A program made the position numbers and the translations under genes. Shown piece by piece: positions 48,999-60,862 of a DNA stretch of 64,000 nt (its first letter is position 1; every line of letters begins with the position of its first letter). The DNA comes from Pseudomonas capeferrum (lineage in GTDB: Bacteria; Pseudomonadota; Gammaproteobacteria; Pseudomonadales; Pseudomonadaceae), in NCBI RefSeq assembly GCF_000731675.1, contig NZ_JMIT01000002.1, positions 719,456 to 783,455 of the forward strand. Direction: 5' to 3'. The notes beneath the pieces are model-generated. The model worked only from the letters and a program-made list of their open reading frames with translations. It ran no database searches and had not been told where the DNA came from.

Positions 48999-50106
48999 GG
49001 GCCACCTCCGCACGACGTGCGGCGCGCTTCAGGCGCAGCGGCTCCCAGTACATCAGCCCAAGGCCGATCAGCAGGAACAGCCCGTGCACCCACCACATGC
49101 CCAGGGCGATCGGCAGTTTGCCCTTCTCGAGGGCGCCGCGTACGGAAATCAGCATTGTCAGGTAGGCCATGTACAGAAGAATCGCCGGCAGCAATTTGAG
49201 GAAGCGGCCCTGGCGCGGGTTGACCCGCGATAGCGGCACCGCCAGCAGGGTCACGACGAAGACCAGAATCGGCAACGACAGCCGCCATTGCAGCTCGGCA
49301 CGTTCGCGCAAGCCCTTCTGGCCGATCAGCTGCGAGGTGGGGATGGCCTCACGCTCGGTCACTTCTTCGCTGACTTCAGGCTTGGGCAGCAGTACACCGT
49401 AGGTGTCGTACTTGATCGCACGGTAATCGGCCTGGCCCGGGTTGCCGTCGTAGCGGTAGCCGTTTTCGAGAATCAGGTAGCGGTTGCCGTCGGCCTGGAT
49501 TTCCTGGTGGCCTTTTTCGGCAACCAGCACGGACGGCGCCCGGTCCTTGGTCTTGTCCTGGTTGAAGCGCTTTTCGGAGATGAACACCCCGGCCAGGTTG
49601 ACGCGATCGTCCGACAGCTCTTCGGTGTAGGTCACCCGCGAGCCATCGCGCAGGGTCTGGAAGCGCCCCGGCACCAGGGTATCGAACTCGGTCAGGGCAT
49701 CCTGCTGGCTGATGATCTGCTGCACCTGGGCAACGCCCAGCGGCGCCAGGCTCAGGCTCAGCCAGGCGACCAGCAAGGCGACCAGGGCAGCCGGCGCCAT
49801 GGTCATGCCAAGCAGGCGCTGCTGGCTCATGCCCGTGGCCGAAAGCACGGTCATCTCGCTTTCCAGGTACAAGCGGCCATACGCCAGGAGGATGCCGAGA
49901 AACAGCCCCAACGGCAGGATCAGCTGCAAGAAGCCCGGCAGGCGGAAGCCCATGATCAGGAACAGCACGCTCGGGTCGAGCACGCCCTGGGCGGCCTGGG
50001 CCAGGTACTTGATGAAGCGCCCGCTCATGATGATCACCAGCAGCACTGCGCTGACGGCGCTCAAGGTCACCAGGACCTCGCGGGAGAGATAACGAAAGAC
50101 GATCAA
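48991..50106 (-). CDS. lptF: LPS export permease LptF
   Basis: A 371-aa YjgP/YjgQ-family permease with the same six-helix plus jellyroll plan as LptG. The TTG at 50106 (protein MIVFRYLSREVL) was chosen because AGGAG stands 7 nt upstream and the family starts at this point; an upstream start at 50142 would add 12 unconserved residues. It is divergent from pepA across a 301-bp region. Confidence 0.95.
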   Translation of the reverse strand: MIVFRYLSREVLVTLSAVSAVLLVIIMSGRFIKYLAQAAQGVLDPSVLFLIMGFRLPGFLQLILPLGLFLGILLAYGRLYLESEMTVLSATGMSQQRLLGMTMAPAALVALLVAWLSLSLAPLGVAQVQQIISQQDALTEFDTLVPGRFQTLRDGSRVTYTEELSDDRVNLAGVFISEKRFNQDKTKDRAPSVLVAEKGHQEIQADGNRYLILENGYRYDGNPGQADYRAIKYDTYGVLLPKPEVSEEVTEREAIPTSQLIGQKGLRERAELQWRLSLPILVFVVTLLAVPLSRVNPRQGRFLKLLPAILLYMAYLTMLISVRGALEKGKLPIALGMWWVHGLFLLIGLGLMYWEPLRLKRAARRAEVAHG

Positions 50107-51901
<1,795 letters not shown>

Positions 51902-51951
51902 TGCCGTGAGACCGGTGGCGCCATGCGCGCCACCGGCCGGCAGACCCCACC

Positions 51952-52380
51952 ATGAGCAAAGTCGATTTCTACATCCTGCCCACCGATTCCTTGTCGGCGC
52001 GGCTCGATTTCGCCTGCAAGTTGTGCGACAAAGCCTGGCGCCTCGGCCACCGGGTCTACTTGCATTGCCAGGACGCCGAGCAGCGCAGCGAACTGGACCA
52101 ACGTCTATGGCACTTCAAAGGCGAGGCTTTCGTGCCTCACGACCTGGCGGAGCTGCACGCTGATGCCACCGTGGCCTTAGGGCTTGGCGAGGATGCCGGG
52201 CAACACCGTGACCTGCTGATCAACCTGGGGGCTGGCGTACCCGCGTTCGCAGGGCAGTTCGAACGGGTTGCCGAAATCGTCGTCGAGGAACCGAGCATCC
52301 GCCAATCGGCCCGTGAGCGGTTCCGTTTCTACCGTGAACAGGGCTATGCTCTGCAAGACCACCGCTTACAGCGACTTTGA
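51952..52380 (+). CDS. holC: DNA polymerase III subunit chi
   Basis: A 142-aa HolC protein that links the clamp loader to single-stranded-DNA-binding protein. Recognisable features are VDFYILPTDSLSARLDFACKLCDKAWRLGHRVYLHCQD at the N-terminus and the VPAFAGQFERVAEIVV strand near the C-terminus. It lies 50 bp after pepA, the usual pepA-holC-valS arrangement. Confidence 0.95.
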   Translation: MSKVDFYILPTDSLSARLDFACKLCDKAWRLGHRVYLHCQDAEQRSELDQRLWHFKGEAFVPHDLAELHADATVALGLGEDAGQHRDLLINLGAGVPAFAGQFERVAEIVVEEPSIRQSARERFRFYREQGYALQDHRLQRL

Positions 52381-52385
52381 CGACG

Positions 52386-52751
52386 ATGGACAAGCCCTCC
52401 CCTTTGCCCGACTCCGCCCACCTGCTCGATGACCTCGAGTCGATCCGCCAACTGCTGGGCGACGCCGACCTGCAACCGCCGCTGCTGACCGAGACGGTGG
52501 AACAGATCCCGTTGTTGCTCGACGAGCCTGGCGGCAATGCCGCACCTGCCGTCGCGCCTGCCGTCGCTGAACCTGAGGAAGATTCGCAAACCCGCCGCCA
52601 GGACACCCTGTTGCACCTGGAAAGCGAGTTGCGCGCGGCAGCGCAGGCGATCATGCAAGACGTGATCAATGACTTCACCCCGCACATCGAGAACGAGATC
52701 AAGCGTCGGCTGGATGCGCGCATCGAACGTTTGATCAAGCGCTCCGAGTAA
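52386..52751 (+). CDS. Conserved hypothetical protein between holC and valS
   Basis: A 121-aa acidic, soluble protein with no domain I can name. Its first half is Pro/Leu/Asp-rich (DLESIRQLLGD, then an alanine/proline linker). The C-terminal half is a long predicted amphipathic helix (ESELRAAAQAIMQDVINDFTPHIENEIKRRLDARI) that may form a coiled coil. The ATG at 52386 lies 5 bp after the holC stop. It is a regular gene of this locus in pseudomonads as I recall. Confidence 0.8.
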   Translation: MDKPSPLPDSAHLLDDLESIRQLLGDADLQPPLLTETVEQIPLLLDEPGGNAAPAVAPAVAEPEEDSQTRRQDTLLHLESELRAAAQAIMQDVINDFTPHIENEIKRRLDARIERLIKRSE

Positions 52752-52772
52752 ACCGGCCCCGCGCATGCCCCT

Positions 52773-52794
52773 CTTCGCGGCTTTACCCGCGAAG
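52773..52794. repeat. REP-like hairpin before valS
   Basis: CTTCGCGG-CTTTAC-CCGCGAAG is a perfect 8-bp stem resembling a single P. putida REP unit. It is in the 146-bp gap between the holC-linked gene and valS. Confidence 0.65.
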
Positions 52795-52897
52795 AAACCA
52801 CCGCCCGCCTGCAGATGACAGCCGCGTGTCGCCTGCGGCCCCCACCTTGGTTATACTTCCCGGCTTTCCCGAATAAATGCACAGGGTCCCGCCGCGC

Positions 52898-55744
52898 ATG
52901 GATAAGACCTACCAGCCGCACGCCATCGAAACTTCCTGGTACAACACCTGGGAGTCCGAGAACTATTTCGCTCCACAAGGTGCAGGCGAGTCCTACACCA
53001 TCATGATCCCACCGCCGAACGTCACCGGCAGCCTGCACATGGGCCATGGGTTCAACAACGCGATCATGGACGCCCTGATCCGCTTCCGCCGCATGCAGGG
53101 TCGCGACACCCTGTGGCAGCCGGGTACCGACCACGCCGGTATCGCCACGCAGATGCTGGTCGAGCGTCAGCTCGAAGCCAAAGGCCAGAGCCGTCATGAC
53201 CTGGGCCGCGAACAGTTCCTGGAAAAAGTCTGGGAGTGGAAGGATCAGTCCGGCGGCAACATCAGCCGTCAGATCCGCCGCCTGGGCTCGTCGGTCGATT
53301 GGAGCCGTGAGCGCTTCACCATGGACGATGGCCTGTCCGAAGCGGTCAAGGAAGCCTTCGTGCGCCTGCACGAAGACGGCCTGATCTACCGCGGCAAGCG
53401 CCTGGTCAACTGGGACACCAAGCTGCACACGGCAATCTCCGACCTCGAAGTGGAAAACCACGACGAGAAGGGCCACCTGTGGAACCTGCGCTACCCGCTG
53501 GCCGACGGCGCCAAGACCGCCGAGGGCAAGGACTACCTGGTGGTTGCCACCACGCGTCCGGAAACCCTGCTGGGTGATGCGGCTGTCGCGGTCAACCCGA
53601 CCGACGAACGCTACCAGGCCCTGATCGGCAAGTTCGTCGAGCTGCCGCTGGTCGGCCGCCGCATCCCGATCATCGCCGACGATTATTGCGACCCTGAATT
53701 CGGCACCGGCTGTGTGAAAATCACCCCGGCTCACGACTTCAACGACTACGAAGTCGGCAAGCGCCACAACCTGCCGCTGCTGAACATCTTCGACAAGAAT
53801 GCGATGGTCCTGGCCAGTGCCCAGGCCTTCAACCTCGACGGCAGCGTCAACGAGCAGGTCGACACCACCCTGCCCGCCCAGTACGCCACCCTCGACCGCT
53901 TTGTCGCGCGCAAGCAGATCGTCGCCGACCTGGACGCCCAGGGCCTGTTGGTCAGCATCGACGACCACGCCCTGAAAGTGCCGAAAGGCGACCGTTCGGG
54001 CACCGTCATCGAACCGTGGCTGACCGACCAGTGGTACGTCTCCACCAAGCCGCTGGCAGAGCCTGCCATCGCTGCCGTGGAAGATGGCCGCATCCAGTTC
54101 GTGCCCAAACAGTACGAAAACATGTACTTCTCCTGGATGCGCGACATCCAGGACTGGTGCATCAGCCGCCAGCTGTGGTGGGGCCACCGCATCCCGGCCT
54201 GGTACGACGAGGCCGGCCAGGTCTATGTCGGCCGCGACGAGGCTGAAGTACGTGCCAAGCACAACCTGGGCGCCGACGTTGCCCTGCGTCAGGACGATGA
54301 CGTGCTGGACACCTGGTTCAGCTCGGGCCTGTGGACCTTCTCCACGCTGGGCTGGCCGGAACAGACCGAGTTCCTCAAGAAGTTCCACTCCACCGATGTG
54401 CTGGTGACCGGCTTCGACATCATCTTCTTCTGGGTTGCGCGCATGATCATGCTGACCATGCACCTGATCAAGAACGAGGACGGCACCCCGCAGGTTCCGT
54501 TCAAGACCGTGTACGTACACGGCCTGGTGCGGGACGGCCAGGGCCAGAAGATGTCCAAGTCCAAGGGCAACGTCCTTGACCCGCTGGACATCGTCGACGG
54601 CATCACCCTCGACGCCCTGCTGGAAAAACGCACCAGCGGCATGATGCAGCCCAAGCTTGCCGAGAAGATCGCCAAGCAGACCAAGGCCGAGTTCCCTGAA
54701 GGCATCGCCAGCTACGGTACCGATGCCCTGCGCTTCACCTTCTGCTCGCTGGCTTCCACCGGTCGCGACATCAAGTTCGACATGGGCCGCGTCGAAGGCT
54801 ACCGCAACTTCTGCAACAAGATCTGGAACGCCGCCCGCTACGTGCTGGACAAGGGCGAGGACTGCGGCCAGAACGGCGAAGCCTGCGAGCTTTCGCTGGC
54901 CGACCGCTGGATCATCTCGCAGTTGCAGCGTACCGAAGCCGAAGTGACCCGCCAGCTTGAGCAGTTCCGCTTCGACCTGGCCAGCCAGGCCCTGTACGAA
55001 TTCATCTGGAACCAGTACTGCGACTGGTACCTGGAGCTGTCCAAGCCGGTGCTGTGGGACGAGAACGCCCCCGTCGAGCGCGCCCGCGGCACCCGTCGCA
55101 CCCTGGTGCGTGTGCTGGAAGTGGCACTGCGCCTGGCACACCCGTTCATGCCGTTCATCACCGAAGAAATCTGGCAGCGCATCGCGCCGCTGGCCGGCGT
55201 CCAGGGCAAGACCATCATGCTGCAGCCGTGGCCGGTGGCCAACGAAAGCCGCATCGATGCTGCCGCCGAAGGCGACATCGAGTGGCTCAAGGAACTGATG
55301 GTCGGCCTGCGCAACATCCGCGCCGAAATGAACATCGGCCCGGGCAAGCCGCTGCCACTGTTCCTGAAGAACGCCAATGCCGATGACCAGCGTCGCCTGC
55401 AGGAAAACGAAGCCCTGCTGAAGAAGCTGGCCAAAGTCGAGTCGTTCACCGTGCTCGGCGATGCCGACGAAGCGCCACTGTCGGCCACCGCGCTGGTGGG
55501 CGATCTGCAGGTGCTGGTGCCCATGGCCGGCTTGATCGACAAGGACGCCGAACTGGCTCGCCTGAACAAGGAGATCCAGCGTCTGCAGGGTGAAGTCCAG
55601 CGCGTCGGCGGCAAGCTGTCCAACGCGGCGTTCGTCGACAAGGCACCGCCTGCGGTGATCGAAAAGGAACGCGCCAAGCTGGCCGAGTCCGAACAGGCCC
55701 TGGCCAACTTCACCGAGCAGCATGCGCGTATTGCTGCGCTGTAA
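52898..55744 (+). CDS. valS: Valyl-tRNA synthetase
   Basis: A 948-aa class I synthetase. The HIGH-type motif is HMGH (47-50) after [14 protein letters not shown] is at residues 551-555. The CP1 editing domain, an anticodon-binding domain and the C-terminal coiled-coil arm ([19 protein letters not shown]) are present. The ATG at 52898 ([11 protein letters not shown]) matches the family start; an upstream in-frame codon at 52877 was rejected. Confidence 0.98.
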   Translation: MDKTYQPHAIETSWYNTWESENYFAPQGAGESYTIMIPPPNVTGSLHMGHGFNNAIMDALIRFRRMQGRDTLWQPGTDHAGIATQMLVERQLEAKGQSRHDLGREQFLEKVWEWKDQSGGNISRQIRRLGSSVDWSRERFTMDDGLSEAVKEAFVRLHEDGLIYRGKRLVNWDTKLHTAISDLEVENHDEKGHLWNLRYPLADGAKTAEGKDYLVVATTRPETLLGDAAVAVNPTDERYQALIGKFVELPLVGRRIPIIADDYCDPEFGTGCVKITPAHDFNDYEVGKRHNLPLLNIFDKNAMVLASAQAFNLDGSVNEQVDTTLPAQYATLDRFVARKQIVADLDAQGLLVSIDDHALKVPKGDRSGTVIEPWLTDQWYVSTKPLAEPAIAAVEDGRIQFVPKQYENMYFSWMRDIQDWCISRQLWWGHRIPAWYDEAGQVYVGRDEAEVRAKHNLGADVALRQDDDVLDTWFSSGLWTFSTLGWPEQTEFLKKFHSTDVLVTGFDIIFFWVARMIMLTMHLIKNEDGTPQVPFKTVYVHGLVRDGQGQKMSKSKGNVLDPLDIVDGITLDALLEKRTSGMMQPKLAEKIAKQTKAEFPEGIASYGTDALRFTFCSLASTGRDIKFDMGRVEGYRNFCNKIWNAARYVLDKGEDCGQNGEACELSLADRWIISQLQRTEAEVTRQLEQFRFDLASQALYEFIWNQYCDWYLELSKPVLWDENAPVERARGTRRTLVRVLEVALRLAHPFMPFITEEIWQRIAPLAGVQGKTIMLQPWPVANESRIDAAAEGDIEWLKELMVGLRNIRAEMNIGPGKPLPLFLKNANADDQRRLQENEALLKKLAKVESFTVLGDADEAPLSATALVGDLQVLVPMAGLIDKDAELARLNKEIQRLQGEVQRVGGKLSNAAFVDKAPPAVIEKERAKLAESEQALANFTEQHARIAAL

Positions 55745-55775
55745 CAATCTGATAGACCGCTGGGGCCGCTTTGCG

Positions 55776-55868
55776 GCCCTTTCGCGACACAAGGCCGCTC
55801 CTACAGGGACGGCGCCGGTTTGAAGGGCGCCGCTATCCTGTAGGAGCGGCCTTGTGTCGCGAAAGGGC
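55776..55868. repeat. REPIN: inverted REP pair between valS and rlmF
   Basis: Arms 55776-55807 and 55837-55868 are exact 32-bp reverse complements, containing CCTGTAGGAGCGGCCTTGTG. The 29-bp spacer itself contains two GGCGCC motifs. This is a REP doublet class different in sequence from the 16680 and 59464 elements. It may also end the valS transcript. Confidence 0.88.
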
Positions 55869-55907
55869 TGTAAAGCAGCCCCACGGCCTGCAACACCGGA
55901 TCCGACC

Positions 55908-56858
55908 ATGACCGAAAAACCCACCCTGCACCCGCGCAACCGCCACCAGGGTCGCTACGACTTCCCCAGCCTGATCAAGGCCCACCCCGACCTGGCCCGC
56001 TTCACCATCACCAACCCGCACGGCAAGCCCAGCATCGACTTTGCCAACCCCGAAGCGGTACGGGTGTTCAACCGCGCTCTGCTCAAGGCCCAATACGGCA
56101 TCCAGCACTGGGACATCCCCGCCGACTACCTGTGCCCACCCATCCCCGGGCGCGCCGACTACATCCACGTGCTCGCCGACCTGCTGGGCGATGACAACGC
56201 CGGCGAGATCCCCAAAGGCGCCCAGATACGCGTACTGGATATCGGCGTGGGGGCCAACTGCATCTACCCGCTGATCGGCCACAGCGACTACCGCTGGCGG
56301 TTCCTGGGCTCGGACATCGACCCCGTGGCATTGGCTTCGGCCAAGGCCATCGTCCAGGCCAACGGCCTGAACAAAGCCATCAGCTTGCGCCAACAGGCCA
56401 ACCGCACGCACATCCTCAGCGGCTTGCTGCAGGACGACGAGCGCTTCGACCTGACCCTGTGCAACCCGCCCTTCCATGCTTCACGCGAGGAGGCCACCCG
56501 CGGCAGCCAGCGCAAGTGGAAGAACCTGGGCAAGCAGGACCCCAAGCGCAAACTGCCCGTGCTCAATTTCGGCGGCCAGAACAACGAACTGTGGTGCGAG
56601 GGTGGCGAGATCCGCTTCGTGACCCAATTGGTCGGAGAAAGCGCGCAGTACGGCGCAAGCGTGCTGTGGTTCACCAGCCTGGTGTCCAAGGCCAGCAACC
56701 TGCCAGGCATCGAAGCGGCGCTGAAAAAGGCCGGCGCCAAGGCTGTGCGCATTGTCGAAATGGGCCAAGGGCAAAAGCAGAGCCGCATGGTCGCCTGGAG
56801 CTTCCAGGACGACAACGCTCGCCAGGCCTGGCACGCGCGACGCAAAACGCAAGGATGA
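55908..56858 (+). CDS. rlmF: 23S rRNA (adenine-1618-N6)-methyltransferase
   Basis: A 316-aa SAM-dependent methyltransferase of the RlmF family that modifies A1618 of 23S rRNA. The SAM-site strand [14 protein letters not shown] and the catalytic NPPF motif in [15 protein letters not shown] are visible. The ATG at 55908 gives [19 protein letters not shown], the usual family start. It lies downstream of a REPIN and convergent with hupN. Confidence 0.94.
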   Translation: MTEKPTLHPRNRHQGRYDFPSLIKAHPDLARFTITNPHGKPSIDFANPEAVRVFNRALLKAQYGIQHWDIPADYLCPPIPGRADYIHVLADLLGDDNAGEIPKGAQIRVLDIGVGANCIYPLIGHSDYRWRFLGSDIDPVALASAKAIVQANGLNKAISLRQQANRTHILSGLLQDDERFDLTLCNPPFHASREEATRGSQRKWKNLGKQDPKRKLPVLNFGGQNNELWCEGGEIRFVTQLVGESAQYGASVLWFTSLVSKASNLPGIEAALKKAGAKAVRIVEMGQGQKQSRMVAWSFQDDNARQAWHARRKTQG

Positions 56859-56862
56859 AAAA

Positions 56863-56893
56863 AAACCGCGTTCGGGCAAGCCGGACGCGGTTT
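56863..56893. terminator. Bidirectional terminator between rlmF and hupN
   Basis: AAACCGCGTTCGG pairs with CCGGACGCGGTTT around a GCAAG loop, with an A-tract on the left that becomes a T-tract for the minus-strand hupN transcript. Confidence 0.88.
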
Positions 56894-56910
56894 GGTCAAC
56901 GCTTCAACAA

Positions 56911-57192
56911 TTACTTGTTGATGGCATCGGTCAGCACTTTGGCTGGGACGAACTTGACGACTTTCTTGGCAGCGATTTCGATGGCAGCGCCAGTCGAAGG
57001 GTTGCGGCCGGTACGGGCAGGACGCTCGGAGACTTTCAGCTTGCCGATGCCTGGCAGGGTGATTTCAGCGCCGTTTTCCAGTTGGTCAGCAACGATCTGG
57101 CCCAGTTGCTCCAGTGCGTTCTTGGCGGTGGCTTTTGGCGCGGCGATCGACTCGGCGATGTCGGCAATCAGTTGGTCTTTGGTCAATGCCAT
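56911..57192 (-). CDS. hupN: HU-family DNA-binding protein, HupN-like
   Basis: A 93-aa histone-like HU protein. It has MALTKDQLIADIAESI at the dimerisation start and the DNA-arm signature GKLKVSERPARTGRNPSTGAAIEI. It binds and bends DNA in the nucleoid. Pseudomonads carry several HU paralogues; the location next to rlmF and yejK fits HupN (recalled synteny). Confidence 0.93.
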   Translation of the reverse strand: MALTKDQLIADIAESIAAPKATAKNALEQLGQIVADQLENGAEITLPGIGKLKVSERPARTGRNPSTGAAIEIAAKKVVKFVPAKVLTDAINK

Positions 57193-57586
57193 GGTGATGT
57201 TCCTTCCCTATCAAATTCAGTAGTTATGCAGCGAGCTACGACGTGATCGGGCCAGCCCCTGAATTCTGGAGGGCCGCGCCAATTCGGGTATGTAGATACG
57301 TAAATCGGCGTTTGGTTCGACACGACGCTAGCGTGCTGCCAGCAATGCGCCACACGAGGGGCGCAAGACCGCGCAAAGCTACCACAGGAATAGATAAATA
57401 TCCGCTGCGCACATCGATTTAATGCAGGTTTTTCAGGGGTTTTGGCTTAAAACGCAAAAAACTGAACAAAAAACGAACAACCGGCATTTCTGCCAACATC
57501 CGGCCACTGCATCGCCTTGTCTCTGGGGTAAACTGGACGACTTTTGCAGCGCGGCCGTGCACCGCCCCAGACTCGCCGAGGACTTC
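57193..57586. other. hupN/yejK divergent intergenic region
   Basis: A 394-bp gap holding the divergent promoters of hupN and the nucleoid-associated protein gene. The left part is AT-richer than the flanking genes. No repeat, operator or RNA gene was recognised. Confidence 0.6.
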
Positions 57587-58594
57587 ATGCCAATTCGTCA
57601 TTGCATCGTTCACCTGATCGACAAGAAGCCCGATGGCAGCCCCGCCGTGCTGCATGCACGCGACACCGAGCTTGGCGCCTCAGATGCCATCGAAAACCTG
57701 CTGGCCGACCTCAACGACAGTTACAACGCCAAGCAAGGCAAAGCGTGGGGCTTCTTCCACAGTGAGTCGGGCGCCTACCCACTCAGTGGCTGGCTGAAGC
57801 AGTACCTGGATGCGGAAAAAGACTTCGCCGCGTTCAGCCGTGTAGCCGTCGAACACCTGCAAAAGCTGATGGAAGAGTCCAACCTCTCCACCGGCGGGCA
57901 CATTCTGTTTGCCCATTACCAGCAAGGCATGACCGACTACCTGGCCATCGCCCTGCTGCATCACAGCGAAGGCGTGGCAGTGAACGCCGAACTCGACGTG
58001 ACGCCATCGCGCCACCTGGACCTCGGCCAGTTGCACCTGGCAGCGCGCATCAACCTGTCCGAGTGGAAGAACAACCAGAACTCCAAGCAGTACATCTCAT
58101 TCATCAAGGGCAAGAACGGCAAGAAAGTCTCCGACTACTTCCGTGACTTCATCGGCTGCCAGGAAGGCGTCGACGGCCCCGGCGAAACCCGCACCCTGCT
58201 CAAGGCCTTCAGCGACTTTGTCGAGAGCGAGGACCTGCCCGAAGCGTCGGCCCGCGAGAAGACCCAGACCCTGGTCGACTACGCCACCAGCCAGACCAAG
58301 CTGGGCGAGCCGGTTGCCCTGGACGAGCTGTCCAGCCTGATCGATGAGGACCGCCCCAAGGCGTTCTACGATCACATTCGCAACAAGGACTACGGCCTGT
58401 CGCCGGAAATCCCTGCGGATAAACGCACCCTTAACCAGTTTCGCCGCTTCACCGGGCGTGCCGAAGGGCTGTCGATCAGCTTCGAGGCGCATTTGCTGGG
58501 GGACAAGGTGGAGTATGACGAAGTGGCGGGCACCTTGATCATCAAGGGGCTGCCGACGCAGTTGGTGGACCAGTTGAAGCGGCGTAAAGATTGA
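57587..58594 (+). CDS. yejK: Nucleoid-associated protein YejK/NdpA
   Basis: A 335-aa member of the 37-kDa nucleoid-associated protein family. Recognisable stretches are [13 protein letters not shown] at the start, [12 protein letters not shown], and [23 protein letters not shown]. It binds DNA and in E. coli the homologue interacts with type II topoisomerases. The ATG at 57587 follows CGAGGA and gives the family N-terminus; the frame is open 165 bp further upstream without homology. Confidence 0.93.
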   Translation: MPIRHCIVHLIDKKPDGSPAVLHARDTELGASDAIENLLADLNDSYNAKQGKAWGFFHSESGAYPLSGWLKQYLDAEKDFAAFSRVAVEHLQKLMEESNLSTGGHILFAHYQQGMTDYLAIALLHHSEGVAVNAELDVTPSRHLDLGQLHLAARINLSEWKNNQNSKQYISFIKGKNGKKVSDYFRDFIGCQEGVDGPGETRTLLKAFSDFVESEDLPEASAREKTQTLVDYATSQTKLGEPVALDELSSLIDEDRPKAFYDHIRNKDYGLSPEIPADKRTLNQFRRFTGRAEGLSISFEAHLLGDKVEYDEVAGTLIIKGLPTQLVDQLKRRKD

Positions 58595-58612
58595 TATCGG
58601 CGGGGGCGCACT

Positions 58613-58915
58613 CTAAATCTGATAGGACGCCACCAGCGCCTCCTTGGCCGACTTGCGCAGCCGCTTCACCAGGCGCTCCTGGCGCAACGCTTCGCCTTTG
58701 TCCGGCCACTGCTCAACATACACCAGCGCCTGCGCCGGGCTGGTCTTGAAGTAACGCGCGCCCTGCCCCTTCTGATGCGCCAGAAAGCGCCGCTGCGGGT
58801 CGTCACTGATCCCGCAGTACAGCGACCCATTGGCCGCACGCACCAGGTAGACATACCAGGGTTTGACGGCCTGATTCGGTACTTCTTCGCTCACGACAGC
58901 TGCTCTTTGCGTCAC
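58613..58915 (-). CDS. GIY-YIG nuclease-domain protein, UPF0213 type
   Basis: A 100-aa protein consisting of a single GIY-YIG domain: [31 protein letters not shown], then GARYFKTS and [12 protein letters not shown]. Tyr, Arg and Glu positions of the nuclease motif are kept. YhbQ-type members may process DNA; the function is not settled. The GTG start overlaps the stop of the upstream gene (GTGA at 58912-58915), so translation is coupled. Confidence 0.86.
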   Translation of the reverse strand: MTQRAAVVSEEVPNQAVKPWYVYLVRAANGSLYCGISDDPQRRFLAHQKGQGARYFKTSPAQALVYVEQWPDKGEALRQERLVKRLRKSAKEALVASYQI

Positions 58916-59400
58916 GGAGTGGGTACGTTGCCCTGCTGGTGCTGGTAAGCCCGCAGCCCCTTGAACGCCTGCTGGCGTACCTTGTTCTGCAACAGCGGCG
59001 TCCAGCCGAGCAGCACACCTGGCGAGCCCAGTGCCTGACGCGACCAGCGCCAGAGGTCGAAACTGTCGTCATGCTGACAGATCAACCCGTCACGGATGAC
59101 AAACCGCGCCTGGATATCGTTGACCACGGTGCGGCCGGTCTGGCTGAACAGGTAGCTCGCGACCCAGTGCGCGCTACCACTGTGCGCATCCGCGCGAACG
59201 TTGTCGAACTTCAGGGTGAAGCCCTTGGCGCGCGTGGTCAGCATCCGCCACATATCGCAGGCATCCTGACCGCGCAGGGTGCCGAAGACCGGGTCGCTGA
59301 ACACGATGTCGTCGCTGTAGCAGGCCACCATAGCCTCGGCGTCCAGGCGCTGGAAGGCCTGGTAGAAGCGGGTGATCAGGTCGCGGTTGGCATCGCTCAT
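58912..59400 (-). CDS. SnoaL-like (NTF2-fold) protein
   Basis: A 162-aa protein with an NTF2/SnoaL-like alpha+beta barrel: [37 protein letters not shown], then a mid-domain [11 protein letters not shown] and C-terminal [16 protein letters not shown]. Such domains bind small hydrophobic ligands or act as isomerases/cyclases; the substrate here is unknown. The ATG at 59400 was chosen over an upstream frame that runs through a REP element. Coupled to the GIY-YIG gene. Confidence 0.82.
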   Translation of the reverse strand: MSDANRDLITRFYQAFQRLDAEAMVACYSDDIVFSDPVFGTLRGQDACDMWRMLTTRAKGFTLKFDNVRADAHSGSAHWVASYLFSQTGRTVVNDIQARFVIRDGLICQHDDSFDLWRWSRQALGSPGVLLGWTPLLQNKVRQQAFKGLRAYQHQQGNVPTP

Positions 59401-59463
59401 GAGGGCAGGTCCGTCCTGGGAATAGAAGGATGCAAGATAATCTGCCCGCTGCGCTTGCGCCAG

Positions 59464-59553
59464 TGCTGGCCCTTTCGCGGGGCAAGCCCGCTCCCACAAG
59501 TACTTCACAAACTTCAATTGTGGGAGCGGGCTTGCCCCGCGAAAGGGCCAGCA
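59464..59553. repeat. REPIN: inverted REP pair
   Basis: Arms 59464-59499 and 59518-59553 are 36-bp perfect reverse complements with an 18-bp spacer. The core GTGGGAGCGGGCTTGCCCCG is shared with the arms at 16680-16907. It lies between the SnoaL-like gene and the MFS gene, both on the minus strand. Confidence 0.92.
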
Positions 59554-59568
59554 TGGACAGAATCAGCA

Positions 59569-60849
59569 TCAGACTTTTTCGCTGGTCACCTGCACATGCA
59601 ACGCGCGCCCTGCGCCAAGCCCGAAACCAATAGCACCTATGCCCAGCACGGCAAAAATCCACCCCACTGCCGCCCAGCCACCGGTCATATCGTGCACCAG
59701 GCCCACTGCAAACGGCCCCATCGACGCCAGGGTGTACCCTACCCCCTGTGCCATGCTCGACAGGTTCGCCGCCACATGCGCATCTTTCGAACGCAGCACG
59801 ATCAACGTCAGCGCCAGGGCAAAGGTGCCGCCCTGCCCCAGGCCCAGCAGTACAGCCCAGCCCCACAGCCCTGAAATCGGCGCATACAGGCAACCGAACA
59901 GGCCGGCCAAGGTAACCAGCATGACGATCACGATAGCCAGGCGCTGATCCTTGCCGCGTGTTGCCAGCCAAGGCGCACTGAGCGAGCTGACCAATTGCAC
60001 GATCACCGACCCCGACAACACCAGCCCCGCCTCGGTCGGGGTCAGGCCGCGGCCAATCAGAATCGACGGCAACCAGCCGAAGACGATATAGGCCAGCGAT
60101 GACTGAAGGCCCATGTACAAGGTCACCTGCCAGGCCAAGGGGTCGCGCCAAAGGCCACGCACCCGATAAGCAACCTTGTGCAGGCCGTGCCCCTGGCGCG
60201 CCTGCGGTATCCAGACGAGCATGGCCAGCAGTGCCGGCACCGCCCAGAAGCCTAGCCCCAGCGCCCAACTGCCCTCGTAGCGTTGAGCCAGGGGCACCGT
60301 GGCGCCGGCTGCCATGGCTGCGCCCAGGCACAGGGCCATGGTGTACACGCCGGTCAACGTCCCGGCGTGCTGCGGGAAATCGCGCTTGACGATGCCCGGC
60401 AACAGCACGCCGATGATGCCAATACTGGCGCCGGCCATGAGGCTGCCCAAGAATACCCCGGCCGTCCCAAACGCGCTGCGCACCACAATGCCCAAGGCCA
60501 AGGTGAGGAGAATGCCGAAAATCACCCGCTCACTGCCAAAACGCCGCGCCAGGACCGGCGCCAGCGGCGCAAACAAGCCCAGACACAGCACCGGCAAGGT
60601 GGTCAGCAGGCCCGCCTGCGACGCGCTCAGGCCCAAGCCCTCGGAAACCAGGCCGAGTACCGGGGCCATGCTCGACAACGCCGGGCGCAGGTTCAGCGCC
60701 ACCAGCACCAGGCCCAGCAGCAACAGCCAGGGCCTGCGCAGCAGCACAGGCTGCTGCTGAACCTGCTCGTCATCGGCTTCGGCGTCGATCAACAGTTCGT
60801 CGAGTTCCCGCTCGCCGGTGGGGGTGCTACGGGTGATGGATTCAGCCAT
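59569..60849 (-). CDS. MFS transporter, CynX/NimT family
   Basis: A 426-aa transporter with 12 helices after a roughly 40-residue acidic hydrophilic N-terminus. ALNLRPALSSMAPVL and LSASQAGLLTTLPVLCLG are the same subfamily marks as in the MFS gene at 32645, making two CynX/NimT paralogues in this window. The substrate is unknown. It lies 13 bp downstream of a FadR-subfamily regulator gene on the same strand, which probably controls it. Confidence 0.88.
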   Translation of the reverse strand: MAESITRSTPTGERELDELLIDAEADDEQVQQQPVLLRRPWLLLLGLVLVALNLRPALSSMAPVLGLVSEGLGLSASQAGLLTTLPVLCLGLFAPLAPVLARRFGSERVIFGILLTLALGIVVRSAFGTAGVFLGSLMAGASIGIIGVLLPGIVKRDFPQHAGTLTGVYTMALCLGAAMAAGATVPLAQRYEGSWALGLGFWAVPALLAMLVWIPQARQGHGLHKVAYRVRGLWRDPLAWQVTLYMGLQSSLAYIVFGWLPSILIGRGLTPTEAGLVLSGSVIVQLVSSLSAPWLATRGKDQRLAIVIVMLVTLAGLFGCLYAPISGLWGWAVLLGLGQGGTFALALTLIVLRSKDAHVAANLSSMAQGVGYTLASMGPFAVGLVHDMTGGWAAVGWIFAVLGIGAIGFGLGAGRALHVQVTSEKV

Positions 60850-60862
60850 GGCCTTCTCTGGG

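Noticed and set aside
52220..55939. Very long minus-strand open frame (over 1200 codons) opposite valS
   Set aside because: It is antisense to a certain valS gene, lacks recognisable domains, and arises from third-position GC bias that removes stop codons on the opposite strand. The same holds for long frames opposite gcvP (41247-44219), edd (13457-15457) and the heme receptor (19491-22148).
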